Source: Pelodera strongyloides (Eukaryota > Nematoda > Chromadorea > Rhabditida > Rhabditidae). From it: a DNA stretch of 64,000 bases. Below the pieces are notes generated by a model, which saw nothing but the letters and a program-made list of their open reading frames with translations, ran no database searches and was not told the DNA's origin. The position numbers were made by a program, and so were the translations under genes. Shown here piece by piece: positions 35,901-48,690 of the stretch. The DNA is taken from contig JAANDG010000072.1 of the NCBI GenBank assembly GCA_036852015.1, positions 248,001 to 312,000 of the forward strand, read 5' to 3'. Every line of letters starts with the position of its first letter. Position 1 is the stretch's first letter.

Positions 35901-38900
35901 ATCTTTCTTCAATTTACTTATGTTCCTTGTTCTCCTCTTTCACTTGGTATTCTGTGGTCACTAGTTACCTTCCCAGCCAACCAGTCTTTTGTGACGAGCG
36001 TCAATTTTAAGCTCTTCACCTAAGCCTCAGAGTTTTTTATGAATAGGCACATATATGTTGTGTTCGTGTTCATTTACTTAAGCTTTCTTAGCTCAACTAG
36101 AGAAAAGAAAGCGGAACAGCCAAAAAATGGACTTTTTATGGACAGTGCATAGAGCTGAAGCTCAAAAAACTTCCAAACGAATGCAATTCAACTCCAATAT
36201 TGTGAAAAGTGAGATTGCGGGTTAGAGGTGTGAACGTCCCTAGGGAAAGGGGGGATGACGGCTGTTGTCGACAGCTTTTGTTTCTATCTGCCCGTGTGCT
36301 TGTTGAACGGTAAAGCTTAAAAGCCCCGCCCGCCGGGTCCAAGGGCCCGCCTAGTCGCATGAGTTCTTGGTGCGTGACGGTGCGTGTGGCTTACCAGGTG
36401 GGTGCATGGACTCGACCCTATTCCACAACCTGCTTCTCGCTGTTCTTATTGGCAGCTTTCTTGTCTTCATAATCTGCGTGTTGTGTATCAGCGCCGCGTC
36501 GGATCGCGGTCTCTGCTGCCACGACGCTCACGCCCACGGTAAACGAGGTGACGACGAGGAAAAAGATCCCACAGACGGAATCGAAACGGGAGCTGCCAGA
36601 AGCAGTTCCCTCGATAGCAGCACTCTTGCCACAGGATCCTCACCACCTCAGCGTACCCCAACACCGGAAATTATCCCGCACGCATACCCCAAGGACCAGC
36701 CCTACCTTACCCGTACGTTGCAATTGATTAACAAACTTTTCCTGTTAAAACAATAGATCAATCAATAGATACAAACTAACATGCATACTAACAGTGCCTC
36801 GTGACGAAGTTACCTTATTAGTATTAATTAAAAACGTCATATTGGAAACCAATGATTTGAGAGAAGTTAGATTTCTCTTTCTTGAGTAAAAGTTGTTCAG
36901 AAAGAAGCCTATGGTCAGTCTGAAAGGACTACAAAAAAACTAGCTCGTAAGGTAATATAAAGGTAATATAAACAACAAATGTTTTGACTTACTTCTTGTC
37001 ATAGTCGACACAGTAAAAATTTCACTGAGATTTTCTAACCGGAAGTATATCACGTGCAAATATAATTTTTGCATTCTTCCATTTTCGCGACATTCTCGTT
37101 CGTTGTTTTCATGCTCAACTTATTGAGGAATAGTGTTTTTTTTTGTTCACCTTGGATTCATTCCGGGCCGAAAACGGCTGATTTGTTTCTAAACAGTTGC
37201 TCGCAATCGACTTGCGTCACTGTTTATCTTTGCTTCTTTTATCGACTTCTCGTGCCAACAAAAGGATAACTGACGTTCGCTGAACCATACGGCTAAAATC
37301 CAGTTGTTAGGATGAACGGCATATAAACTAACTCAGTTGAAACTTCCAATATGTAGCGGGTCAGGATCACGAAAAAATTACAATAAAATGTATTTTTGCA
37401 CAATTCCTTCTTCATGGTTTTCTTCGCCATGCATAGTATATGATATTCTTTTCATCATTTGCTTTTTTTTCGTGAGCTTATCTCGCAAAACAACATCTAC
37501 CAATATTTCTGGAGCTCTGGCTGTGCAGCTCATTTATGAATTTCTGATGTAGATTGTTCTATATATTTGTCTTCGCTTCCGCCAACCGGGGTGTTCTTTC
37601 TTTACGCGGGGTACTTTAACAGTTCTGTATACGATACCCCTGTAGATTACCTTTATTTTTAGCTCTTGGGCTGAAGTGTCGGAGGAGTTTTATTTTACCA
37701 ATGATATTCTTTGACTAATAGACATATACAAAATCCGAGTAACATCTCAAATATGGGTGTTTCATGTCAGTGGTCTGGGGAATCTTTTTTATCCAACACT
37801 TCATCACTGACGCTAGAAAACACTGGTTTGTGTTTTCCATTGAAAGACTTCAGTTCATAATTTGGTATTACCTTTTGACTTGTTATATAAAGCACGAAGT
37901 GAAACACCGAAAAAATGTAACATTCGGCATCACGACTGCCATTTTTTGTGAACGCCGTGATTTATATCCAACCCAGGGGTTCCGGGTCAGTTGTTCATTA
38001 TCACATACTCTGTTCACACAATATTTCCCTTTCTCTATTCCCATCACCTAAAATATAATTGGACTATGACTGTGCGCTTTTTGTGATAAAAACCCGGGAT
38101 TTTGGTTGGATGTGCTTTGATCAATGACCCCATATAATGAATACCTCAGGAAAAGTTCTTTATTAATCGATAATATTGGGTCGCACATTGGACACGAAAA
38201 TTACATTTTCGTTCTCTTATTAAGCACAAGGCAATTGTTATTAATATTGTCCAGTAGTAACCCTCGTTGGGTACTTGGTACTTCGAATGATTTCTTTTCG
38301 AGAACGCAAAACGCGAAGAAGTTTTGGGTGGAAAGTAAATCAATGTAAACTTCCAATGCCTGACAATCCCGGTTCACATATCTAATTTCCGAGTAATTTG
38401 CCCTGATGATGCACTCACTTTTCCGAGACGTCGACCAATTCATTTGCAAAAAAAAACACACATTGTTGCTTCTCATTGGTATCGCATTGTGTGATTTTAT
38501 ATTCTTACAGACAATGTGAGTATATTTCATGGTCCAGAAATTGTGAATTGCTTTCTTAAGCTTCTTCTCAGTAGAAATGTTTCCTCAGTCAGTTTGGAAT
38601 TTATAAGGTAAGTTTGTCGTGGTTAATGAAGCAGAACAACTACATAAATCAGCCAGGATTCAATGAAGCACAAGTGGAATAGGGCAGATAGAAAAAGTAC
38701 ACTTCAGGGAATTTGCGTTATTTTGTTCAGACATTTCTTTCACCCCCCCCCCTTTAATTTAAATTTGAAGTCAACACATTAACTATCTTAGATTTTTTTG
38801 TTGAGACGGCTATAGTCCCCAGACATTTCTTAATGAACTCGCAGTGCGGGGTTATTAGCTCTAAACTGACAGCATTTTCTAACGCCCGTCAGAATTTCCA

Positions 38901-41900
38901 ATACACGTTTTCAATTTACAAGAATGAGTAAGTAGAAGCCATAACAATATCATGCCTAATATCTCCTGCGAATATAGCACTACTCGGATATATCATGGAG
39001 AACTCGAATAAGCGATACCTATGAAAAACTCGAATAAGCAATTCCTATGAAATTTTGAGATCCTTAACATCTTCAATTATTCTGGAACCAAACATGGGAT
39101 ATAGCATTCTTCCCTAACCGGGCCCAACCGTGCTCCTCCAAACGTGGGTCCTAACGAGGTCCGTGCTCATCGCATATTCCTTCGTGCGGGGCCTCTGCCA
39201 AGGAGGGGTTCCCGTGGGGCGGTCTGTCCGGCCGCGGCTCTCCTATTAGTCTGCTGTGTTGGCCAAGACGACATCCCTCCGCATCCAGACCGCTTACTCC
39301 TTTATGCTCAGCAGCTACCACCCTGTTACCAGAACATCCAAAACATAGTTCCCGGTGGCAGACCGGAGAGGCCGGATAAGGCGGCTGGGCTCCCGTTCCC
39401 AGTGGCCGATAACCGGCCAGTGGCCCAACTCAAATGAACCAACCCGACCCATTGGCCTTATGCCGGGTTCGACTCAACCCGGAGGTAAATTTCATGTGAA
39501 ATATTTTCCCCGTTGTTCCTAAGAAAGTCATCAGAGTTACTTAATTTTAATATTTGCTTTAAAGTATTTTTTCTCGTTCTTGTTACAAGGAAAGTTAAAC
39601 CAATGTTCCTCTCCTTTATCTTTGTTTTCATCATCAGTTTATTTTCCTAACACTCGAGCATGCCATCCAAGTTTTACGCGAACTCTAAATATCATCGTTT
39701 TGCTGTTTCTAACAATGAGTACGGGATGAGACCCCAAAATCGACAAATTTTCTCACAATTTTCTAAATGCACATAACGATGTTTTTTTAATTCGCAACGT
39801 TGCAAATGCAAATAAAGGATGGGAAAAGTGTCAGCACAGCAAACATTTTGTAAACTTGTTCCAAACATAAATTGCGTAAATGTTTATGGTTTGATGCAAT
39901 AAATACCATTATGACACACATGCCAACGTCGAATTTTAGAGGTTTATAGAAATCAATATTGATATATTTAGTTGTATGAGAAGATATCGCAACTGAATGT
40001 ACAACCTGCCGTTACAACAGAGGATGCATCCAATTTGGCGAAAGAAGTAAGGGTTTGATCTGTTATTTTTAATATTTACTTAGTTTAATCTGTTATTTTT
40101 AATTACAATGTTTTATTGAATCTTTTAGTTCATCTATAATTTAAATATTATGTGTTTATTTACGATAGCATACTATTTTCTGCTTATTGACGCTAAATTC
40201 AGACTGTTTCGTTTGTGGACACATTAATGGCGCCCAGCGCTGAAGCCCTCGAGTTACGGCAGTTGCTTACTTCTCACGATATTGCGGTAAGAATTTTTTT
40301 TTGTTGATTTACTGATCACTAAAGTTTTTGTTTATAAATGTTTCCGATACAAATGCTTCAAAAAATTTTCAATAATTTCTTGACGTTTTCCGATTTTCAA
40401 TTTTTCAATAATTTCTCTGATTGTACTGAATTATCCTTTAACTTATATTTATTTTTGTTTATTTTTTATATTAAAATGTATTTACATCAGCATTGAATAA
40501 ATCCGGACCATTTTCTTATTATTAAATGCGGGCGACTAACTTTTAAATTGTAGCCGCTAATTTTAGAAAAAAATCGTTGTGTAACATGTACATCCAGCAT
40601 AAAATAACATTCGAAATACCTAGTCATTTGTCAGCCTGTGAAAACTGTTTACAATATGTTATAAGAAACTTATTGATGGTCTTGTTGACACTACCAACTG
40701 TGAGGAGCGTGATCTTTGAAACGTTTCATATTTTTGAGATTTCTTAACATTTTCAAGATTGTGAAATAGGGTTATGAACTTCAGTTTCAAGTTTCCAACA
40801 GTCAATTTTGCAATTGTTGTCTGGTGGCTAAGTGGAGCGGGCCCCTCGGTGTAATCTAGCAAGTGACAAAAGGCCGATCAGTCACTAGTCTAATGAACAA
40901 TGAATTGGTTGGAGCCTATGCAAATTTGTTGAGTAAGGACAGCTGCGCGTGTTGTGCAAATTGCCGGCAGATTCTTTAACCAGGAGATGATTTGAAGATG
41001 AGCTCTACTCAATAAGTGACAACATCTAGTTCATAATTGGTCTTCCAAATTTCAGTTACCACTGGCACCACATAAGTGTCAAGCTTTGTATATTGGTGGT
41101 TCTAACCCAAAGGTTGACTATCTGTGCAATGATATTGTGATATCAAAAGTAACTGAAGTAAAGGACTTAGGATTCATTATTACGGATAATATCTGTTTTT
41201 CGAAGCATATACATTTTGTTTGCAATTCCGCTAGAAAAAGAATGTTTGCTCTATTCCGTACACTGAAAACTAGAAAAGCAAACGTTCTCGTTCTTGCATA
41301 CACTTTATACGTTAGATCTATTCTGGAGTCCGGGAGTGTAGTATTCAATCCCTACAAGAAAAGGGATAAACTGGCTCTAGAGAGAATCCAGCGTATGTTT
41401 ACGAAGCGTGTGTTTATGAGATCTCATTTAGTTGGATTTATGGATACACCAAGTAGTGAAACTAGAAATGAGCTTCTCAAATTAGATATGTTAGAGAATC
41501 GTAGAAAGAGAGCAGATGCCAGAATGCTTAGGAAAATACTAGCTGGTAAATGTGGTTTACCTTTACAACGTATGTTTAAATTTAGATCGTGCAACTATTC
41601 TTCTCGTAGAGGTAGTTCTAGGATTGTTATTAATAGGGCATCAAGAAATGTTCGGAAACATTCATTTGTCCATAGAACTTCCCTTATGATTGAACAAAAC
41701 GTTACAAACTCCTTTTGATTTACTTCGAATTTGCGTGTTTATTTTACTACCACTTTATTATGTTTTATTGATTTAGTATGTGTATTTTATAACACAAACT
41801 GCACGTTACATTGCTTTCTTTGATTGTCTTTGTGCGTAATAAATTATTAACATCAGAACTAGGGGATAGGACGCAAAAGTGAATGAGTACATGTAAAAAC

Positions 41901-44900
41901 AGTAGTTTCTTTTTCTCGTTGCAATTTGTTTGCATCTATAGTTTGCCTGATTAAAATGTACATTTGAACATTTAATGGAAGGATTTTCCTTCTTCAGGCT
42001 TCGCTTCAAGCGCACGATGTCGTTGTGCAAGAAGTCTACGAAGGTGGCGAAACAGAGGAGAGTGCTTCATCAAGTACACAACCAGTAGCACCCTTCTTAA
42101 CACAGGTACTGGTACTTCTCTTTCAAGCTTTCGTATTCCATCCTCATTTGTTTGTATCTCTACTTTTTCTCTTGCGTCTTTCACCACTAGTGCCTGCCTT
42201 TTTGGATTTTGCTTTGTTTTTTACTCTATAATACGCGGAGTACATGGCTTTTACTCTGTATACAGAGTTATGAACAAATTCTGATTTTGAGCTCCTTTCA
42301 AACGTGCGGACGTACTCTCCCAAGGGATGCCACGCGACAATGCCGAAGTCTTGTTCTTCGAGTTATTTCGGAGGAGAGAGTGTAGAGGGTGGGACTGTGA
42401 AGAGAACATATCTAAAGGAGAGAGAAAGAGAGAGAGGGAAAAGGAATAGGGAAATATAGAGCAGTCAATTTTACTTTTTATTCACGTCCATTTCCTTTGG
42501 AAATCTGAACCTGCGCGGAGAACGAATTTGAGGCGGCCGAAGATAAAATATTGGCCCTTTCTCACAGAGGAATAATAGTGGAAGGGAGGGAATATTTTTA
42601 GGAGATAAGGTAATAATCTGAGACATATACAGAACATCCTTACTCAATGAGGTACCATAGGCTTCTAAAAATCACCCTTAAACATTATCTCGCAAAAGCA
42701 ATTTTAATATTTATTAACAAAGAACAACAACTTAGTGTAATCTGTAGCTTGCGGAATCGAATTCCAAATTTCCAGTTAGTAAATGTTGAAACCACATCAA
42801 TACTATTGAATCAAATCTGGCAGAGACTATTCACTTTGTGTGTTCTATTCTAGACCTCTCTTTTATGTTTCCTGTTTACAATCGATGACTGTTTTGTGAT
42901 TAATCGTCCTTCTCTCTTTCTTGACTGCTACGGTCAATTGTTCCCCCATTGCTTCTCACATTTTGTCGAGTTTCTGTTGAGGGAATTGTAGACACGATCT
43001 TAATTATACCTCATGTGGCCACAAAATGAAGGAGTACGGTTTTACTATATCGCAAACACGTTTGCGCTTTCCTACATTGCAAGCGAACACCTTATTATAT
43101 AAAGGGGAAGAGTTTGTAACGGAGTCCGCAAAGAAGACTTTTCAAGTTTCGACAGCACACGATGGAACTGAAACATACAAAATCTTTGCCTCGGTTGGGA
43201 TTCGAACCCACAACCTCTTGCTTGTATAAAAACTTAATGTTGATTTGAGAAAATAGGCTGGTCCACTAATAAGATAAATGTTTAAACACCGGTTTTTTTT
43301 TATAAACTCTCAGATAAAATGGTAAATGTATTTTTTTTTTGGGCACCTTGATGTAATCAAATTGTTTATGTAGCAATCGTTAATGTTGCAGACGTCGCCA
43401 CCTCCGTTCTCTTACCTAAATGGGGGCGTTCTACCACTCGGGGCACAACGTGCTGGCACCTCGACAGACGACTTTCTCCCAACGTCATTTACAGGTAAAA
43501 TTTTGATTTAGTTTTATACCTCAATTTAAAAGAATAATAGTACGGGAAATCTGGATTAAGTCCATGCTCCTAATGGTACGGCTGCAAGACATTGCGCATA
43601 TGTCTATTATATGGTGCATTTAGGTGTAGCTGAGTAGTATGGAACGTTTTAAAGAGCCCTGCTTACCTATTCTTACGTTGAGAATTTAATAACGTTGACA
43701 ACAGGTGATGATGATGACGACCTTCTTATGGATTCCGTATCGCGAGTTCGATTAGTGCAATTTCAAAAGGATTCGGAAGAGCCGATGGGTATCACTTTAA
43801 AGGTGAGCAATAAATGGTAGCGTTTAGTTGAGAACCTCATTTCGGCGATTGAACCAATCGAAAGTGATAGGCTCAATTAAGCATAAATGTGAAGTAGAAC
43901 ATTGTTTATTTTTAGCCACATTTGCGTAACTTGTTGCATTTTCTTCCACTTTCGAGTTGTTGTCGGTGCCCTCTCACCCAGCTGCCTTTCTCTCTTCCTC
44001 TTGATTTTGTGTTGTCCTTTTCATTTTATATCTCCCTGAGTCTTGCTCACTATATGTCTCTCTAAACCTCCCCATGTTCCGGCGATTTCTGTTGTTTCCC
44101 CGGTCTCTGCTGTCTACACGACGTTCGCCTGGGCCGCAAACTCGATTTTGTACCCATGTCCCATCCCCTTCAACTCCAGAAAAAGCCCATTCCCTCTCAA
44201 TCCAAGTGTGGAGTGATTGAAATTGGGGTACCATTCCCGAAATTAACGGAACTGACCAAATTAGTAAATTGTTTCTTTGTTGTCAGGTCAAAAGATTTTC
44301 ATGATTATCGTCAGCCATAAAACAGCTCCTCACTGACCTTGTTCAAGTCTTTCAATGCTATAATGTTACAACGCTAAATAAGAAATAAAAAATATTGTTT
44401 CATTGTGAAAGTAAACCTTTCTCAAAATTTAGGTCACAGAAGACGGGAGATGTTTTGTGGCGCGAATAATGCACGGTGGAATGATCCATCGGCAAGGTAT
44501 TTCTTTAAATTTATTACATATTTATTATTTGGCTTTTGACGAACAACCTATTGCTCTATGCTCAGAGTTGTTGTGTTTCAGTGGTAAGGTCTGACACATT
44601 TTATTGGCGTTTGTTTTCAGCGACGCTACATGTTGGAGACGAAATACGGGAAATAAACGGAATTTCTGTCGCTCACCGCTCTGTGGAATCGTTACAACAA
44701 ATGTTGAGGGACGCACGGGGACAGGTAACTATTTCACTTTCTTTTCCTTTCCGTTACATTTACATAAGTAGCACTGGGACGATTCGAACTCAAAATATCA
44801 AGCACACTTGCAATACCTCTCCGTTTTTACGATTTTTCATTCTTGTTCATAATATTATATCATAATGTCCTAGACTTTCGAGATAGCTTGGAAGCGGCTA

Positions 44901-47045
44901 CCACTTGATTACATCTACTCACAATCTTGCTCTTTTCCCATGTGCTTGAAGAAAATCTTATTAAATGAAGCGTGTTATAAACGCCTTACACTTCAAACCC
45001 ATTGACTATTTAGGTAACGTTCAAAATCGTTCCCTCCTATCGATCAGCGCCGCCGGCTTGCGAAATCTTTGTACGGACGCAGTTCGACTACGATCCTTCG
45101 CAAGACGATTTGATACCATGTGCGCAAGCCGGAGTTCCCTTCAAGACGGGTGATATCCTACAGGTAAGGTCACAACCCTATTTGACCTACGGTTGGCGCT
45201 AGAAATGTTTTTTTTTGTGTGTCTGTGTAATATATACTGCTCGAGTTGTTGCGCAGCTGAGTGAGTATGTTTGTTTGATCGTCCTAAAAGGGATTTCGAA
45301 GCCCCATATCTCATGAGACGACCAAAATCTCTTTTTAGGTAATATCGAAAGACGATCACAATTGGTGGCAAGCGCGATACATCTCCTCATTCCCATCTTT
45401 AGGAAATGTACAGCACACAGCTCAAGTAAGTCTGATCTTTATGAGTTTCTTTTTCTTTTTTTTTCTTGCCAGATTTTTGTGTTCTAGAAAGTGCCTTATT
45501 TTCAGCAGCTTGAGCTGAAATGGGAAAAATGATTTTCAATCCGTGACACATAATTTGTTTGTATCGATATCAACCAGCTATGCGCAAGTTGCTTGTCATG
45601 TCATAATTACTTCTTTCCAGCCTGGAGCCACCGTTGCGGGACTAATACCATCTCCAGAACTACAAGAATGGCGGACAGCATGTCTGGCGATGGAGCGTAC
45701 CAAGGATACTTGTAAGCATTATTCGTTTCTTTTATACCTGGTTATTAGTGTGTCCTTCCAGAGGTATACTGTAATAGAAAATTAGTATACAAAACAAAAT
45801 TGCTGTTTTAGGCCTACCATCGCATTGCATGTGGTTCAACAAGAAAAAGAAGTATTACACGACCAAGTACCTACAGAAACACGCCGCCCTATTTGACCAG
45901 CTGGACCTCGTTACATATGAAGAGGTAAAGCTTCATTGAGCTGCATTTCTGCATCTATTTTTCCGTTACTGTTTTGTTTATGTTTGTGGAAAATGCAAGG
46001 TTTTCCACCGTAAAAACCCAGTACAATATTATACCAATTTCCAGGTTATGCGCTTATCGCAGTATCGACGAAAGACACTTGTTCTTCTGGGCGCGCACGG
46101 TGTTGGTCGACGACACATCAAGAATACACTTATCCATAGACATCCGACCAGATTCGCGTACCCAATACCACGTAAGCCTTTGCCGTCTGCTTTCTCAGAT
46201 TTTTAGTCATAAACTAATAATGATACCTTAACAGGATTAAAAAGGATTAAAGCTGAGACTATCCTTCCCCGAAGGGTGTATAGTTTTCAATGATGAGTTG
46301 TCTCTCAAGCAGGATGACGTATTTCCTTTAGATACCACGCGACCAGCCAGGAAAGAAGAAGTGGATGGAAAGCACTACTTCTTTGTTTCGAACGAACAAA
46401 TGCTGGCCGACATTCAAAATAACGAGTACTTGGAATACGGTACACATGAGGAAAGTATGTATGGCACAAAATTGGAGACAATACGAAATATTCACAAAAA
46501 TGGAAAAATTGCGATATTGGATGTCGAGCCACAGGTTGGTGATATTTGACGATATTTGGTCATAACATGTCGGAAGCTTAATTTCCACCATCGACGATGA
46601 TTACTGCAAAAACAATCCAATTTTTTTTTAACTTTCCAGGCACTCAAGGTTTTACGAACAGCCGAATATTCACCATTCGTTGTTTTTATTGCTGCGCCCA
46701 ATCTTCAGGGTCTACAAGACGTGAGTCTAATATTTTTGCCTTATATTTGTTTTTTAGATATGTATTGTCAAGGGCCTAACTGCATAACTCAATTCTTTTT
46801 GACAAAAATACCGTGAGGCTATCTTTGTGTTATTATATAAAAATAGCCTCATTATCATTATTTAGCCCGACGGCTCTTTGGAACGACTTCTGAAAGAGTC
46901 TGAGATCCTCCGGCAGGCATTCGGACACCTCTTCGACTACGTGATTGTCAACAACGACATCGATGAGACGATCGCGCAACTGGAACGACTAGTTGAGAAG
47001 TTGCATGCCTGTCCGCAATGGCTTCCAGTCTCATGGGTCTATTAG
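29996..47045 (+). CDS. lin-2: CASK/LIN-2 membrane-associated guanylate kinase, 939 aa
   Basis: Exons: 29996-30063, 30273-30385, 30551-30625, 30786-30903, 31046-31141, 31313-31395, 31585-31760, 32352-32480, 32574-32651, 32888-32906, 33520-33608, 35604-35711, 39972-40046, 40203-40286, 41998-42105, 43392-43494, 43705-43802, 44433-44496, 44621-44724, 45014-45163, 45339-45425, 45621-45711, 45812-45924, 46045-46171, 46332-46534, 46640-46720, 46866-47045. All phases join. Domains: CaMK-like kinase (about 14-300) with K44, HRDIRPHN (145-152) and GFG (168-170) in place of DFG; two L27 (about 349-455); PDZ (about 520-600, [21 protein letters not shown]); SH3 (about 610-690, VRTQFDYDP); guanylate kinase (about 750-925, [18 protein letters not shown]) ending in WVPV-type LPVSWVY. 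CASK forms the LIN-2/7/10 scaffold that places receptors at cell junctions and synapses. Length is close to human CASK. The acceptors at 30785 and 32351 are weak. Confidence 0.95.
33231..33404. repeat. Imperfect tandem duplication in a CASK intron
   Basis: Unit 1 (33231-33306) and unit 2 (33307-33404) both run gggaxatatatttaatta ... ttaaggaaca ... gtgagaatgxtggttgctg ... gccatatgtxtaagctt. Unit 2 carries two small insertions. It lies between the microexon and exon 11 of CASK. Confidence 0.85.
34526..34846 (-). CDS. Candidate nested antisense gene, 87 aa, unknown
   Basis: Inside CASK intron 11 the minus strand reads ATG at 34846, a 13-codon exon (34846-34808), GTAAAT donor, CTAG acceptor (34752-34751) and a 74-codon exon (34750-34526, stop TAG), in frame. 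The protein begins [13 protein letters not shown] and continues with an acidic/polar stretch [20 protein letters not shown] that could be a short helix. Local GC is above the intron average and codon use looks protein-like. I know no family match. It could instead be an exon of a longer antisense transcript or a chance ORF. Confidence 0.35.
36406..38858 (+). CDS. Candidate nested gene: single-pass membrane protein, unknown
   Basis: Within CASK intron 12, same strand. Exon 1 (36406-36712) begins with ATG 8 bases after a TTACCAG acceptor and encodes 102 aa: a short N-terminus, one strong membrane segment (about residues 7-30, [19 protein letters not shown]), then a Cys/His patch ([11 protein letters not shown]), an acidic patch ([11 protein letters not shown]) and a Ser/Pro-rich tail ([18 protein letters not shown]). 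The donor is CGTACGT. Exons 38511-38607 and 38816-38858 (TAG) join in phase and give 148 aa, but they rest on splice signals alone. GC is high over exon 1 and just upstream. No family recognised; it is not part of CASK, whose reading passes directly from 35711 to 39972. Confidence 0.5.
39110..39480. other. GC-rich, CpG-rich block in a CASK intron
   Basis: About 370 bases with much higher GC than the flanks, starting near a ccgggcccaacc motif and ending near a gggttcgactcaacccgg motif. An open 97-codon frame (39144-39437) has no recognisable domain. It may be an inserted repeat, a solo LTR or a decayed exon; I cannot decide. Confidence 0.45.
40960..41850 (+). mobile_element. Truncated non-LTR retrotransposon (RT C-terminus)
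   Basis: A 210-codon ORF (41086-41718, open upstream to 41041 or so) encodes the end of a LINE-type reverse transcriptase: [19 protein letters not shown], then [36 protein letters not shown] and the thumb motif [13 protein letters not shown]. Just upstream near 40985-41010 another frame reads GDDLKMSST, the remnant of the catalytic xxDD box, followed by a frameshift. The 5' part is missing. The 3' tail ends near 41845 in TTTGTGCGTAATAAATTATTA. The copy is younger than the one at 3955 because its ORF is long. It sits in CASK intron 14 in sense orientation. No endonuclease is present. Confidence 0.85.
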
Positions 47046-48546
47046 AGACTAGAATATTATTGTGTTATCCGATAGGAATCATCCAGTCTTTCATTAATTT
47101 ACAAACATTCTTTCTTTTCCTTATAGGTATCCTTATTGTATCCTTATTGACGATTTGTTTCGTTTTTACTTGGCATGCGTCTTCTTTTATCGTGCATTTC
47201 ACTTGGTATCCAACGTCGACACTTTAAATTTGGAGTTTGATTACGTTTAGGCTTTGCAACGCTCTTTTTTTCGTATCTTCACAAAACCGTACGATCCGAG
47301 TATTCAAATTTGGCGAATAACAGCCTCATGTTTAAATCGTAGGATACAAAATGTACCATAACGTCTCTAGAGTTTGTGTCATCTCTTGTCGACTGGATCG
47401 CTTTCATTCCCTTTAATCGCTCAATTGTTTTTATTTACTAAACAAATATGTACTATTCAAAACAACAGACAAATTTAGTTGCTTAGGATCAAATACAACT
47501 TAAATAATTAAATCTACAAGCGGCTCGTTATAGTTGAGTCATTCGTTTTCTTATTTTTCTATGAATATTGCCTCGCATACATTGCCAATTAATATTTGTT
47601 CTCTCACAGATATTTCTATCATTCGCCACTCAATCATTCAGTTTCTGTGAGATATTGTAGATCCACATTATTCATGACCTTAAACTTTGTTGAAACGTCC
47701 ATACTATTACATACATCCGTCAAAAAAATTAGTCATTTTGTAACCTTCTGCCGGTCGAATCTATACAAGCCCATTGAGTTATTTGTTGTGCGTTCAACTG
47801 CATGGAACAGGCTTGCATTTGTTGCCTTATTCTGAATTTCCACATTATTTAGAATGTCAAATCTAGATGTAATTTCGCATATTGCACGGAGTTGTTATTG
47901 AATTATTTAATAGATTTATAAAGTATTGAAATTTTTACGCGTAATCACTGGGCTTTTAAATTCACCCAAAATATACAGGCTATCGATTTTTGTCAGGATA
48001 CCACCACCACGCTCTGTCAAACAACCATCAGCAAAGCAGTGTCACTGTGTTAGATTGTACAAAATCTAGCCACGACAATCACTAAAGCTCGCAAGCCCAC
48101 AACTCACTACAAGGCTTTTCTATGTAGCTCAGAACATTTTAACCAGTCCTCGTAAAAGGTTAGTTTGACAAACTCTAGCAAACGCGCTGAATTTGAATTA
48201 ACACGTCATGGATAATCAGAAAGATCAATGGATAATAAGATCCACTAAGATTACACGATAACTGATTTATTATTTGTACAACTATGAAGGCAAGAATATA
48301 CCTTTTTGGTCACCACAGTATATAAGGATTTATTTCGAAACCAAATACACATCCGTAAATGAACTAAACAGTATTAAAACGATCAACGATAGAGTAAAAG
48401 GGTCAAGTCCTTTAATACTCACGTGGATAAAAACTTAGGTGGACTTATGTGGACAAATAAAGTTGCCTCTACACTCACTGCTCGCTACACTTCGTTCGCT
48501 ACGCTCACTCAGTTCCGCTTACAAGTTCGTTCCGCGAAAACCTTTA

Positions 48547-48690
48547 TTTTACTGATAGGATACCAGAAACACGAGTTTATTAAATCATTTTATTCAGTGG
48601 TAAAGGGTTTTAGGTGGTAGACGCGACGCGGCGCCGTAGCATGACATTTCGCGACCGTCGTTTCTCGACTACTGTATCCTATCCGTAAAA
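48547..48690. repeat. Small element with inverted-repeat ends
   Basis: The ends ttttactgataggatac (48547-48563) and gtatcctatccgtaaaa (48674-48690) are inverted copies with two mismatches, enclosing about 110 bases that include a CpG-rich part (acgcgacgcggcgcc). Size and ends suit a MITE; no target duplication was established. Confidence 0.5.

Noticed and set aside
35767..36023. Hydrophobic overlapping ORFs on the plus strand
   Set aside because: T-rich DNA gives hydrophobic frames by chance; two overlapping frames look alike and no splice logic supports them.
43187..43225. tRNA-like T-arm on the minus strand (gtgggttcgaatccca)
   Set aside because: No matching acceptor stem, anticodon arm or A box lies upstream at the right distance. 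It may be a tRNA-derived repeat, but it is not a tRNA gene.
48466..48540. gctcgctacacttcgttcgctacgctcactc-type CpG-rich run taken as a CRISPR-like or satellite repeat
   Set aside because: The internal similarity is imperfect and short, with no spacer structure; CRISPR arrays are not expected in an animal genome.
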